A DNA stretch of 64,000 nucleotides from Caenorhabditis elegans (lineage: Eukaryota > Nematoda > Chromadorea > Rhabditida > Rhabditidae), in NCBI RefSeq assembly GCF_000002985.6, contig NC_003283.11, positions 6,696,001 through 6,760,000 of the forward strand, written 5' to 3'. The notes below the pieces were generated by a model, which saw nothing but the letters and a program-made list of their open reading frames with translations, had not been told where the DNA came from and did not search any database. Made by a program: the position numbers and the translations under genes. The stretch's first letter is position 1. Every line of letters begins with the position of its first letter. This document shows, in pieces, positions 1-11,294 of this stretch.

Positions 1-16
1 TATACCAATCACTCAC

Positions 17-1651
17 CCAAATAAAGCCAAAAATCGCAGAGAAGACGATCAGCAAACCAGAAGGAAAATGCAACTCCCCAAAGTGCAAGAATTCGACTTG
101 GAAATGACTCGATGTCTGGGATTCCAGACCTGAAAATTTTTATTTTCATTCAAACAGTCAAATTTGAAATCTTACTGTTTTCCTTCATAGTTTATCACTA
201 CAGCAGCTGGAATGGAAAACAGCATCAAAGCGATTGCATTGAGATTTGGTTCAAGGAAGCAGAGACCAGATACGAGAGCTGTTACAATTAGAACAACCCA
301 TCGGACGAGAGTTCTAGAAATTTAAAAGTGCAAAAGCTCACAAATATCTAAACTCACAATCTTTTTGAGAACTTCTCTGGGAACCATTTCATAACTGGAA
401 TGTAGACGACAAGGAACACTGTTATAATCCAAACTAATGACAGTTCATCGACAAGTTGACCTTGAGAAAAAAGTATTTAGTAAGAAGAGCAAACTACTAT
501 CAACTTACCAAATAAGTTGAGAGTTGCATGATAATATGTTGAAGCTAATCCATTGAAAGTGAGTAACAACTGAGGGAAAATCAAACCACCGTTCACATCA
601 TGAAGATATCTTCGAAGAAGCATTATATTGACTAGTGGAAGGACAATGATCGGCAGATTTGTGCACTGGAATTAGTAATATAAATAAATTTCCATATTTG
701 GTATCAATTTTAGTGACGAACGGGATTTTTTTTAGCTCCACTTAAACCATGAAAAAAACTAGACCACTAAAACTACAATTTCGAAAACCACTAAAATGTC
801 TTGAATAAAGTTAAAGATGTTTAACTAAAGAAATTTAATATTTAAGACAAAAATTATGTGATGCCCTCGAAATTTTGATATTTCAAGCTTTTTTCGTAAG
901 TTTTACAACTGAGTACATTCTTCGATTCACACACTATTCCATGTTACCACATTTCCTCTACTTTTTTAATTACTTTCTTACCGCGAAACCCGGTACATTT
1001 TCCAGCACTTTTAGATTTTAGATTTAAAGTTTTTTATCCATTTTGGACATTAATTTTTTTTATTTTATGTAATAGCCGTACCCCGAAAATCTTTTCTGAA
1101 ATGTTTTATTTTTAATTTCATTGGTAGTGGAAAATTGATCAAAACGTGAGGCTAATATGCATTTTCAGCCTTACAATTAGAAAACCACCATTCCCAACTT
1201 CAAATATTTTCTAATTGTAAGTCACAGTTCTTTTTAAAAAATCAGAAACCTCCCCGTTCTAAATTTCTACCATACATATTTTTTTTCCTAAACTTTAGTT
1301 AACACCGAAGCCATACAACATGTTGCTTGGAGACTACACGAAATATTATGCTACAAACAAATATTAGCGAATCGAAAAACGAAACATTTTAAAAGTCCAC
1401 TATGCGCAGAGTTCAATGAGCAATTCGAGATAAAAAGGTTTCTTGAAATTATGAATTGACATTTCTTCATAAATGTAAAACTTATTATCATAATTTTTTT
1501 GAAAACTTTTTCAAAAAAACTTACGAAAAGTATAACTTACTGTATTTGCGAATTCTGCAACATATGGTAATGTCTGATATTTGTAGGCACTTTCACACCA
1601 TGCATGACCAGATTCATACTCAAACCACCGGTTTATACTAGAGCTTTCCAT
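17..1651 (-). CDS. Alkaline ceramidase (ACER family), 3' part off the window
   Basis: Integral-membrane alkaline ceramidase, which hydrolyses ceramide to sphingosine and fatty acid in ER/Golgi membranes; I believe this is W02F12.2. Five exons are visible: 1541-1651, 509-665, 358-460, 176-313 and 17-129, all phase-consistent and giving 207 residues. The gene continues past the left edge, where the second zinc-binding HxxxH of the family is expected. Seen in the protein: the N-terminal WCES...VAEF block (W18, E20, E33), S79 and H83 in STYYH, and D94 in GQLVDEL, which match the catalytic and zinc residues of ACER3. Several hydrophobic helices follow. Oddity: two family calcium ligands (D and N flanking WCE) are alanine here (A17, A22), and the spacing to AEF is two residues longer. 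A TTTTCAG acceptor lies two bases before the ATG, suggesting SL trans-splicing. Family assignment is firm. Confidence 0.9.
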
Positions 1652-4600
1652 TCTGAAAATTTCTATAAAGAATGAAACTTCAAGACTATGTACAAAGAAA
1701 AAAAAGATGTAATGTTCAAGAATGAACATAAAATTACAAAGAACAACGTAACCAAATGACCTGTCATAAAGAGAATGAGAACCTGATCTAACTAGTAAAA
1801 GTTGGAGAAATGTTGGGGTAGAAGAAAGGCGTCAAAATTCACGAGATCGCTCTTGCCAGGTATGGTTGACCGATGAATGTCTGAACTGACAAAGAAAAAT
1901 GCGGGAAAATTTGAAGAAAAAAGCAAAAGACAAAGGCCAGCTATCATATGTCATCCGGTTTCTATGGTAAAAAGTAATTTCCGATGTGAAAAACGGATGA
2001 GGCTGGGGCCACAACCACGAGGGGCACAAAACGATTTTAGTCATCATATGTAAGGTGGCGGGACGAAAAGGATTGTGTTGACACGGGGGTGCCCCCTCGA
2101 AACATTGAACGAACTAGTGTCTATGTAAACTCATCGGAGCACATGTCAATATACAAATTCATTGGAAAGTAGTTACTTTGGAGCTAGAATCGTAAGAAAA
2201 CAAAAAATTCTTGAGTGAATAAATCGAGAAAAGATAAGAATTAAAAAAATGTATATGTGAAACTATTGCTAACACGAATTGAAAACTACAGTTTTGACAA
2301 TGCCAAACATTTATGGAGGTGTTTTGTTTCTAACGCACACGTACTAAAAATTTGAGAAATCAAATAATTTTTAGTCCTACTATTTTCAAATTGAACAATT
2401 CAATTATTATGACATAAAATGGCCTAAATCGTAAAATCGCTTTCATAAAATTACGAAATTTCTATCAAAAAATCTAAATAAATTAGACTTCTAAATCCAA
2501 AAATGGACTGCATTTTTGAGTTTTATGACAGTTAAAAAAAGAGATTATTTTTACGATAATATTAAACTGACAAGTAATTTTGGAAGACATTCGCAATTCT
2601 AAAATTTGAATGAAAATTTTAATATACGAAAATTACCAAATTTTAGCCATTTTCAGCGTATTTTGAATAGTCTGACACTAATAGAATCACACAAAATGTC
2701 TCTGAAAAATCTATCATCGGAAACGCAAACTCATTTCAGAGCATGCTTCGTCACATTTTCTAAAAATCTTTTGTCTTGCTAAAAACAATGAACGACTCAC
2801 TTTTGGGTCATAGCATCGTTTAGTGAATGGAAGTTATCAAAAATTAATGAGCAGCTCAATTGTCTGGCTTCCAGCTCATCCTTTGGCCAAAACTAGGAAT
2901 TCAGTCTATACACTATTTCAGGAAATTCGCAAAAATTTGGTTAAGATTTAAGGCCAAAAAATTAATATTGAAAAAAATGAGGGGATTGAATTTAAAATCC
3001 TAGGCATATTAGTCTGCACAGAAATGCATGACTTGTGTCTAGGGAAGATTTCAAATTTCCATAGAACTTCCTAGAGTCAAAATGAAGAGCACGGCACTTT
3101 TTATATGGTCTGTGCGCAGAAAATGTGTTCGTTAGGTCACAAAAAGCAAAAAGCTCAGAGATTAGGAAAACGGTGGAGGACACGAGATACTTCTCTCCGA
3201 CACTTGTCTTTTCGTGTTTAACCACACTACAAACTACACCATGACACGAATATGACTGTTTTATTGCAAAAGATATCATAATTGTTGTATTTTTAGAGAT
3301 TTGAAAGAATGATATCATCTTTCGAGACTGATCTAGAAATGGATTGTATTTTGTGTGAAGGGAAACACTGAAGTTAGGATTACTGTGTTTTTCAATTAGT
3401 CTTAAATCTAGTAAGTCAGGTAAGACAGGTCGGATTTGAAAGATATCAAACAATATTTTACGAATACCTTAATCCCTTACTTAAATCACTCGGTTGATAG
3501 TTGATATTCCAGTAATTTCAGATTGAGCTTTCAAATTGCCGACAAACTATGTTGTATTTCATATTGTTGTAGCGGGCAATTTCTAATCTTACTAAAAGTG
3601 ACCAAGCAAACTTGTCTTTAATTTGGATATACCTAATTGCAATCAGAAAAACATTAAATACTATGTTTTCCTAGTTTCTGAACATCTAACCGTAATTTTG
3701 ATCAACAAACAATATAAAGATTTGAAATTAATTTTCTGCAATGAATAACAATGAAAATAACTACGGTTACCGCCTAACTTTGCTAGGTCAGTTTAAAAGT
3801 CACTATATTCTTCTTAGGTGATAGGAGTCTTAACAGAATTTGTATTTTTATCTAAGAAAATATCACTTTTTGGATGTTCAGAATAAAACACTAAATAAAT
3901 CATAATCCTCTGCCATTTCAAAGATTGATTTCAAAAAAGCAAAGATAAGGAGAAAGCGTCACTCAATGGCAACGGCGAAAAGAACCAGCGGAGGTCTATT
4001 GCGGGTTTGCGGTAAGAGCGAAAGGGCGCGGAGAAGACGTCACATCACCTGCGGAAACAGAAAACAAGAAAATATGTGTGTGTGGCAACCCTTCTCACCG
4101 CAGTGAAAGTTCCTCACGGCAGGAAATGACTTGGACCACCTCGCGGAAAGATGAATGAGCTGCGAAGAATGTGTTCTGACAACTGGTAATTGTACAAAAG
4201 TATTGCGAGAATCGGCAAGAATTATTCAGAAATAATTGGGTACTGCCTGGATTGTGAATGAGGTGATTATTGAATATGAGACACATGAAAAAGAACGGAG
4301 ATGAAGGAAAAATGTTGTAATAAAATAAGAAAGGTGTGAAAGGAGGACACTGATTGCTGTGTTTTTCTAGAGAAAATAATTTTGATAAGCATTTAGAGGC
4401 GTTTTATAAATAGTAACTTTCAGATTAAAAAACAATATCATAGACTACTGTAACTCCTCTATTAATACTAATTTTCGAAAGGGGGGGGGGTTTGAAATGA
4501 AAATAGTTATAAATAAGGTAAGCTTATAGCACATCAGAACAAATTTTGGTAACCTTCTAGGCTCTAGCAAGACAGTCTGATTGCTCAAAAGATCAGTTTT

Positions 4601-7086
4601 CCACAAAAAAATTTTGAGCTCCAAACTTCTTCAGGAAGCACATTTCATACCAAATCACTATCCCCTCGTACTCTATTAGACCTGCAAAATTAAGTTCAAA
4701 GAGTTTTGAACATTTTTTTTAATAAAAGAGAGACCATATGGCCATCCTTGATGCCCCGGATGCTTATATAGGCTGTAAAACTATTTCTAAAGCCGTTTGG
4801 ACAATCAAAGTAGATACGTTTAGCTTGGCGAATCGAACAATTTGACCAACTGATCTATAACCCAAATCAAGAATGATTCAAACTAGCCGAATATTCTGGA
4901 CTGGGGGAAAATCAACAATCTGGTGACGAATCTGAAAGGAACATATTTTGATATGAAACATAACGTTGTGAGAATTAAGCGAAGAACACTAAATTGTCAC
5001 GAGAATTAGTGAGTGCAAGGGTCCGTCATTTGGTAATGACCGACTAGTTTCATTCAAAACAAATTGGTCGATAAGATGAGTGAAAAGAAAGGAAAAAGGA
5101 ACAAAAGTACTTTTGAATAGTATCTTCTTTTCCCGACAACACCCTCCTTTTTCAAGACAAAACAATTAAACAAAGAGGAGGGAATTCCAAAGACTGTCCT
5201 TTTCCCCCAGGTCACGCAAAACGCACTACTTGTCTCATCCAGTTCCAGGATCATGCCATCTTTTGCAACCGCAGATGCCAAAAGCATAGAAAAGGCAGAT
5301 AGCAAGACAGAAAAGAAGAAGAAGCTGTTGGCCACTACAAAAAATGAAAGAGGGATAGCAAAGAAGAAGCTGATGGCGCCACAAGCATAAACGATTTTGT
5401 GAGGCGACAGTGTTACGACATACGCATCAGTGAAACATTATCCCAAACCAATAGGCGAACATCTTTTCTTTGTCACTGCCATTGTATATTGGCAAAAAGA
5501 TTGTGTTGATATGTAAGAAGAACGTACGTTCGGACGAGATGTTTGAGATATTTTATCAATTGAAAAAGGGCTTCATTGGGCAGCAGGGGAAAATAAATTT
5601 ATCCACTTTCAGCAGTAAATTTGCAAAATGGAAGCTTTTGATCTTTTTACTGAAAATCAGCAAAGGTTGCCGCGAACAGTTTTTCGAGAAGGTTTATTTC
5701 ATACATCTTTCATATTTTCTGTTCTCTCACCTCATTTGAAGCTGGAATACAGTATGGTAGTGAGGAAATTATTAAAAATTATTTATATGGTGCTAAATTT
5801 GCCAAATATCATTTTAAAAAACCTCTCGAAGAATTTACGACAATTTTTTAGTAAGATCGTAATTCCTGTCAATTCTTCGAGAAATCTAAAGAATTTTTTA
5901 AACATTTTTGTATTTGTCGATGACTTCCAAATAAATATGGGAAAGCTGAGTTTTTTCCCGCTTTTTGACTCGAAATAAAAAAGATTTCAAAATGAATAGT
6001 TTTAGTCAGTTCCCCAGAGACCGTACTCAACCTTTAAACCAACTAATTTTGATCTTTGTATTTAGTTTTACAACCTTCGAAACCTCAAGGGAGGCTGTAA
6101 ATAGTTCAAGGGCACAATTATTCGTTTTTTTTTCTGTATTCCATGATTTTGACATTTTACATCTGTTCTACCTGTTTTCACTATTTTTTCCGTTTCGATA
6201 AGAATGTCCAAAATTTTTTGCACTGACTTTGTTGGTTTTACAAATGAAAATTTTTTACCTCTTCTTGTCTGCCTCAATGCTATCACTTTCCTCTTTTGTT
6301 CAAGATGCATTGAGTGTACGACGCGCACTGTCAAAGATCACAGGAGATCGTACAACTTAAAATGTCACGGACATGGAATTTAGTTTAAATTGCCACATTT
6401 ACAACCTCGTCTCTTGTTCTCAACACCACAGTTTGCAGGGAAATGATTCTAGGGAATTTCTAGTGAATTGGAATACAATACAACAATAGGCAGGCATTAG
6501 GCATATGGTAGGCACGCAGGCAGACATGATAAAAGCTCGTAAATGCAACTCTTGACGTTCGGTGAAACACTCGTAGGATCAGAGCTGCGTTTTATTGCCA
6601 AATTTCTGCTCTTGAACTTACGGTATCACTAATGTGATACCTGGGAAAACACACGTCACGTTTTCACAAAAACATTTTCACAAAACATATTTCAGTTCAC
6701 GCCTATTTCCAATCATGAGGAACACTTTCCAAAAAAGCAGCGAATATTCGAATGATTGCTGTTCACAGAGTACAGTACACTGCAATAAATTTACCGTCTA
6801 CCGTATCCTAATAACTCGTGGCGAGACACGAGTGTGCAAAACCGCTCCGCGCCTTTAGACCGTAAGCAATAGCAAGATTTTCTCCTCGATCTATTTTTTA
6901 AAAATATTTTTTTAACCGTTTTAACTTGATCCCCTAATTTCTACAAAACATCGCCGCGAAAATAGAAAAATGGCGGGAAAAATTTCCATTCTACCTTTCT
7001 GAAAATCAGATTTCAATCATTTTATTCAAAGTTTTTATCTCTTTTCTTCTAAAATCAATCGATTCTTTAACAAATTTTCAGAAGTT
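1652..7086. other. Noncoding stretch between ceramidase gene and era-1
   Basis: No supported gene. Open frames here (for example at 2992-3453 minus and 5054-5335 minus) lack splice context, family motifs and coding-like base use. A GC-richer patch lies at about 3960-4060, a G10 run at about 4482-4491, and a purine/pyrimidine-skewed block at about 5080-5350. The first kilobase presumably carries the ceramidase promoter and the last few hundred bases the era-1 promoter; neither shows a diagnostic element I can name. Confidence 0.5.
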
Positions 7087-8401
7087 ATGGCGGATCTCAC
7101 AGCGTTGATTGCGATTATCAGAGACTGGTACTCGGCGAGTGTTCAGAGAAGACAAATGATTGAGAAGTTAGTGAAAAATCAGAGTCTGTTTTGAAAAAAC
7201 CCCTTTTTTTTCAGCTCACATATCATCCCTTCATCAGAATTCAATATTTTTCGATCAGCACGGATGGCTGGTGATGACGTTCCATCGACTTCTGGAGCTC
7301 CTCCAGGAAGCTCGTCAGCTCCAACGCCTGCTGGAAACCAAGTAGCTCCGATGCCTGCAACTCGTCCTAGAGAAGCTGAATCACAAAACGCAGCACAACC
7401 CGGACTGAGTACACAAATTTGGCGAGCGATATGTCCATTGTGCGGTAGTAATCGAGTTTCCAACACAGAGGAAAACACTAATGTCCCGGTTTGTAGCATT
7501 TAATCTCGTTATTTCTAATCTAATTTCATTAAATTCCAGGTTACCGGTAACGTCACCCCCAGAGATGTGCAAACTGATCAACCAGTCGCTGATCTGCAAT
7601 CCCCTCCGCTATCCCCGTCGTCGTCAGTAGAGCAATCCGGTTCACTTCCTCCTTTACCTGAATCTCCTGCGTCACAGGCGAATCGAGAATCAACATCAGC
7701 TCAACCGAGACTAGATCAAATACCCGAAGATCCTTCCGAAGCTTCCATGGCCAATCAAACTCCGTCTGAACAGAGTTCTAGAGATCGAGACTCGCAGTGC
7801 TCCTGCCCAAGTCGTGCTCCTGTCGAGGACCCTGTGGCATCTTTTGAATTGAATGATAAAGATAGCATCTCAATCCCTTCAGACTCTGGAGCTTCGCTTA
7901 GAACAGGATCCGCAGGTTCCGGAGGAGAGCCTGAAGTTCCACTGGCTCAAAACAACCCGGAAGCAAGAGGAAGAAGAGAGTGGCTGCAACATCAAAACGC
8001 TGTTGGTTCAGGCGACACACCAAGCACGAGACCATCAACTGCGGAAAATAACTCTGACCACGGTGAAGGACCTTCGGAGCCACAAAATCGTCCTCCAAGT
8101 CGACCTGAAGACGACGACGACGACAGTAATAAGCCATCAACCTCAGGCTTTATTCGTAAGGGAAAGTCACTGAGCCGTCAAATGAAAGTCTCTGTGGCTC
8201 ATTTTTGGAATGAATATAAGGTATATCTTGATCTCATCGCCGTTGCCGATCGAAAATGATAATTTTCAGACCGTTTATCCATCTGAACGCCTTCCTGCAC
8301 CAACCACCTCGCCTGGAAGCCCAAAAATCAACGACGGAAAAGAGTGCTGGCTGGACTCGTTCAAGAACCGAACTATTGAGCAAGACTTGTTCACTTTTTG
8401 A
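7087..8401 (+). CDS. era-1: ERA-1-like Ser/Pro-rich acidic protein
   Basis: Four exons (7087-7166, 7215-7488, 7540-8220, 8270-8401) give 388 residues. I recognise the locus as W02F12.3/era-1, a gene whose maternal mRNA is enriched in anterior blastomeres through its 3' UTR (from memory, not from this sequence). The protein starts MADLTALIAIIRDWYSASV, has a CPLCG motif near residue 100, then a long low-complexity Ser/Pro/Gln/Glu-rich middle with a run of five Asp, and a basic patch (RKGKSLSRQMK) followed by VAHFWNEYK. No enzyme domain is visible, so the biochemical role is unknown. It is convergent with the exonuclease gene, whose stop codon lies 285 bases downstream. The start is the first ATG of the only coding chain. 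The exon chain is well supported; the gene name rests on memory of the region. Confidence 0.82.
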
Positions 8402-8685
8402 AAACTCAACTATCCTATGTAATATTTATTTGGACTTATATAATTAATTAACCTGTAGATTTTCGATTATGTACTCACCTTATCCTATTATTTGCATAAT
8501 TTGACTAGAGTCACATGTAATGGGTCTAATTGTGATAAATAACATTTCTTGCGAGTATGAACTTTGTATTATTTTCAATTCATTAAGGTGGATACAGAAA
8601 AAAATATTGATATTAGGAGGTGCAAGTACAAGTGAATGTGAGGATCTGAAAAGTGAAAACGAGGAAAAATACTTAATAAGGAAGG
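8402..8685. other. Convergent 3' UTR region (era-1 / exonuclease)
   Basis: This short AT-rich stretch separates two convergent stop codons, so both 3' UTRs must share it or nearly abut. If the era-1 identification is right, the elements that localise its mRNA to anterior cells should be here. I did not identify specific RNA-binding motifs. Confidence 0.5.
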
Positions 8686-10899
8686 TTAAAATGGTAAAGC
8701 AGAAGCCGAATTATTGGCATATCGAGTGAAATCATTTCCGTAACTAAGGCAAACATGCATCAGAGCTTCGGTATCTTGTTGAGCGTAGTGAGCAGTATAT
8801 TTTCCACCAACGAGATCTTCGTACAGAACTGGCAAGCTGAACTTGTTGTTGGTATGCTTGTATGTCCAACTCCCAGCTCCAGTTCTCACAAATCCATCTC
8901 TTCGAATTCGTTTTTTGAGGGAAGCCGAAAATTTCTCCCAATCCAGAATATTCGCAGGATGATCCGTTTCCTTTGGTTCATCATTTTGAACTATTTCTTC
9001 GACGGAATCATCTATTACGACACGCTCCGATTCGTCAACTTCTTCGATTTTTACTGAAAAAAAATAAATTGAGAAAAAAAAAACTTATAAAATCCTCACA
9101 AACCTTTCGGAAACTTGATATATTTGCAGACCGTTGCAAGTTCTTTGACTATCGTATCCTCGATTTCTCTCGCCATCCAATAACTGTCAATAAAGTAGAT
9201 ATCCTGAGGAATTCCAAACTCTTCGAGCACTTCGTTTCGCTGCAGCTCTCCGTAGATGACGCGTAGATCATATTTGATAGCGTTATGGGCAACTGGAAAG
9301 ATAAAAGATTGAAAAAAATAAGGTTAAGAAATTAAGGATAGCAGAACTGAAAATAGTGGAAAATATTATGAGAGTCCGGAATTCTGAGAATGCGTATTGC
9401 GCAACATATTTGACGCGCAGAATATCTTGTAGCGAAACATACAGTAATTCTTTAAATGACTACTGTAGCGCTTGTGTCGATTTACGGGTTTTATTTTTGA
9501 AATTGATTTATTTCCGAATAGTGACAGCGATATAAATTACTGTAGTTTTCGCAACGAGATATTTTGATATTTTACGCGTCAAATATGTTGCGCAATACGC
9601 ATTTTAGAATTTTATATTTCCGTAATACATTAAAACAAATTTTCCTAGATTATTTGCCGCACAATTCATTTAATCTTGCGTTCCCATTTGCCATAAGTTA
9701 TGGGCGGCTATTATTGTCGTCCTTTTGCAGTAAAAAAATAGAGTCAAAATATAGAAAACCTGACTTGTTTCTTAAAATTGACACTTGTTTCAACTAAAAC
9801 ATTTGAGAATGTGCTCTCAAAATTGGCTTGAAAGTTGCCAATTACCAAATAGCATATTTTTCGAAATTTATTTTCTGCAACGGCCACTTTCTCAAATGTT
9901 TTAGTTAGAATAAGTGTCATTTTTAAATAAATCAAGTGATTCTCTATATATTGACACTAATTTTTAACTAAAAATGTCGGAACAACATGGTGCAACAGGT
10001 AATTTAGTAGAATTGCCGAAATTATTTTTTTTGAAAGACTTATTTACTCAAAAGTGCTGGTTTCTGTAAACTATTAAAGAATTGAATCACGCCGGGCCAT
10101 TCTTCTTTAAATGTGTTATTCCGTTGGCATTCCTTTTTTGAATGAACAATTATACCTGAAAATTGAATTTTTCAAATTTCAATGAACTCTTCCAAACCTT
10201 TTCCTCCAGCCAATCGGAATCTTTCATAAGAATTCCATTCTGTTTCACTCATCATCGTTGGATTAATCTGCCTCGTGTGTGTACAAGTAGGAATAAACTT
10301 TGCTAATGGTTTTTCTGATCCAGGATTTTCAATATTCCACGTAATATCCTTCTGACGCTCGGCTTTCAATTCATCAAATTTTTCACTCGATATCGCCATA
10401 AAACTCATTTCAGTGATGTAAGGAAGCTCATCTTTTCGTGCTGAAATTCAAACTTTTTGAAGGATTTAAAATTATTCTTACAATTAGAAAAAAAACGAAC
10501 TTTCAATGCAAAGATTATTCAGCACATTATAATGTTCTTCAGCTTTATTGAATGCTCGTGCGTGCAAATTTCGTGTATCTTCATTTTTTATAAGTCCAGT
10601 ACATTCCAGATCGAAGAACACGTATGTTTTGATAAACTCTCGAGAGTAGGCACTGAAATTGAAAAAATATATTTCCAAGAAAGGAAATATTAAACACCTT
10701 CTTTTCTGAATCTGTTTTGTTGGACTGGCTTTCAGTAGTATGGGTGGTCCTCTCTTCCGTTCTGGAGTTACATCGCCGTGTAGAGTCCACGTGGCTATTT
10801 TTGAAGGTGTCGTGGTTGGAGTGAAATCCGATGACCGCTTCTGAAATTAAATTCAACATTGCAATATTTCCTCTAATGATTTTTTTTTCAACTCACCAT
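8686..10899 (-). CDS. DEDDh-type 3'-5' exonuclease (W02F12.4-like)
   Basis: Predicted metal-dependent 3'-5' exonuclease of the DnaQ/TREX-like superfamily, acting on DNA or RNA (substrate not inferable). Seven exons: 10897-10899, 10698-10840, 10501-10652, 10198-10440, 10048-10155, 9104-9292 and 8686-9053, giving 401 residues. All four catalytic acids are present: Exo I FFDLECTGL (D63, E65), Exo II AHNAIKYDL (D225) and Exo III HYAQQD (H368, D373), which makes it DEDDh. The start codon forms an exon by itself (ATG, then a GTGAGT donor). The donor at 10500 (GTTCGT) is weak but required by phase. One intron is only 42 bases (10156-10197). The large intron 9293-10047 contains two inverted-repeat elements. 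An acceptor (CATCTTTCAG) at 10931 lies about 125 bases after a dlst-1 AATAAA, so SL2 trans-splicing in an operon is likely. The gene number is from memory of the locus. Confidence 0.85.
9381..9610. repeat. 230-bp TIR element (MITE-like) in exonuclease intron
   Basis: The ends are near-perfect inverted copies: the left begins ATTCTGAGAATGCGTATTGC and the right ends with the reverse complement, both running through GCGCAACATATTTGACGCG. The interior carries CTACTGTAG and ACAGTAATT-type palindromic blocks seen in abundant C. elegans palindromic repeats. No ORF. It sits inside an intron of the exonuclease gene. Confidence 0.85.
9772..9926. repeat. 155-bp inverted repeat in exonuclease intron
   Basis: The arms at 9772-9813 and 9885-9926 are about 42 bases each and near-identical as reverse complements, sharing CTAAAACATTTGAGAA and GACACTT. 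The loop is about 70 bases. It lies 160 bases from the 230-bp TIR element in the same intron and looks like an independent small foldback/MITE insertion. Confidence 0.75.
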
Positions 10900-11294
10900 T
10901 ATTTCAACCGTTCTCACTTGCCAGGAATACCTGAAAGATGACATTGAACTTCTTATCTTTTATCAGTGATCACCTTCTCATTGCCAAGTGACGTCATAAA
11001 TATCGAAATCAAAAGTAATGATTGCCAAATTTGTGTGATTAAAGACTGATGAAGAAGTGAAATATTTGGTTTTTATTTTTTTAATAATCAATACTAGCTT
11101 TTGAACAAGAAAACTCGGATAATAAGGGACAGTCGAACATAAGGGGTGAATGACAAGCTAGACGATACATCGTACCTATGATTTACGGTTGATTACTAAA
11201 CGTTCAAACGAAAAATTAAAAATTTTGTGAAAGCATGACCAAGGAGGCATAGAAAAAAGAATTTAGAAAAAAAGGGGCGATAAAGATTTAAGAT
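10900..11294 (-). other. Intercistronic region, dlst-1 to exonuclease gene
   Basis: Read on the minus strand, this holds the dlst-1 3' UTR with an AATAAA at 11077-11072, then about 125 bases, then a strong 3' splice acceptor at 10931 upstream of the exonuclease ATG. This spacing is typical of C. elegans operon intercistronic regions with SL2 trans-splicing. A GACGTCAC octamer at about 10990-11000 is also present. Confidence 0.6.
11072..11077 (-). terminator. Poly(A) signal of dlst-1
   Basis: An AATAAA on the minus strand about 220 bases after the dlst-1 stop; it is the first canonical signal I see. Cleavage would fall near 11058. Confidence 0.55.

Noticed and set aside
2992-3453. 153-residue minus-strand open frame upstream of the ceramidase gene
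   Set aside because: No family motif, no convincing splice or start context, composition like surrounding noncoding DNA.
5054-5335. Minus-strand frame with signal-peptide-like start (MANSFFFFSVLLSAF)
   Set aside because: The hydrophobic start comes from a purine-rich tract; no downstream exon or cysteine pattern, and the rest is not recognisable.
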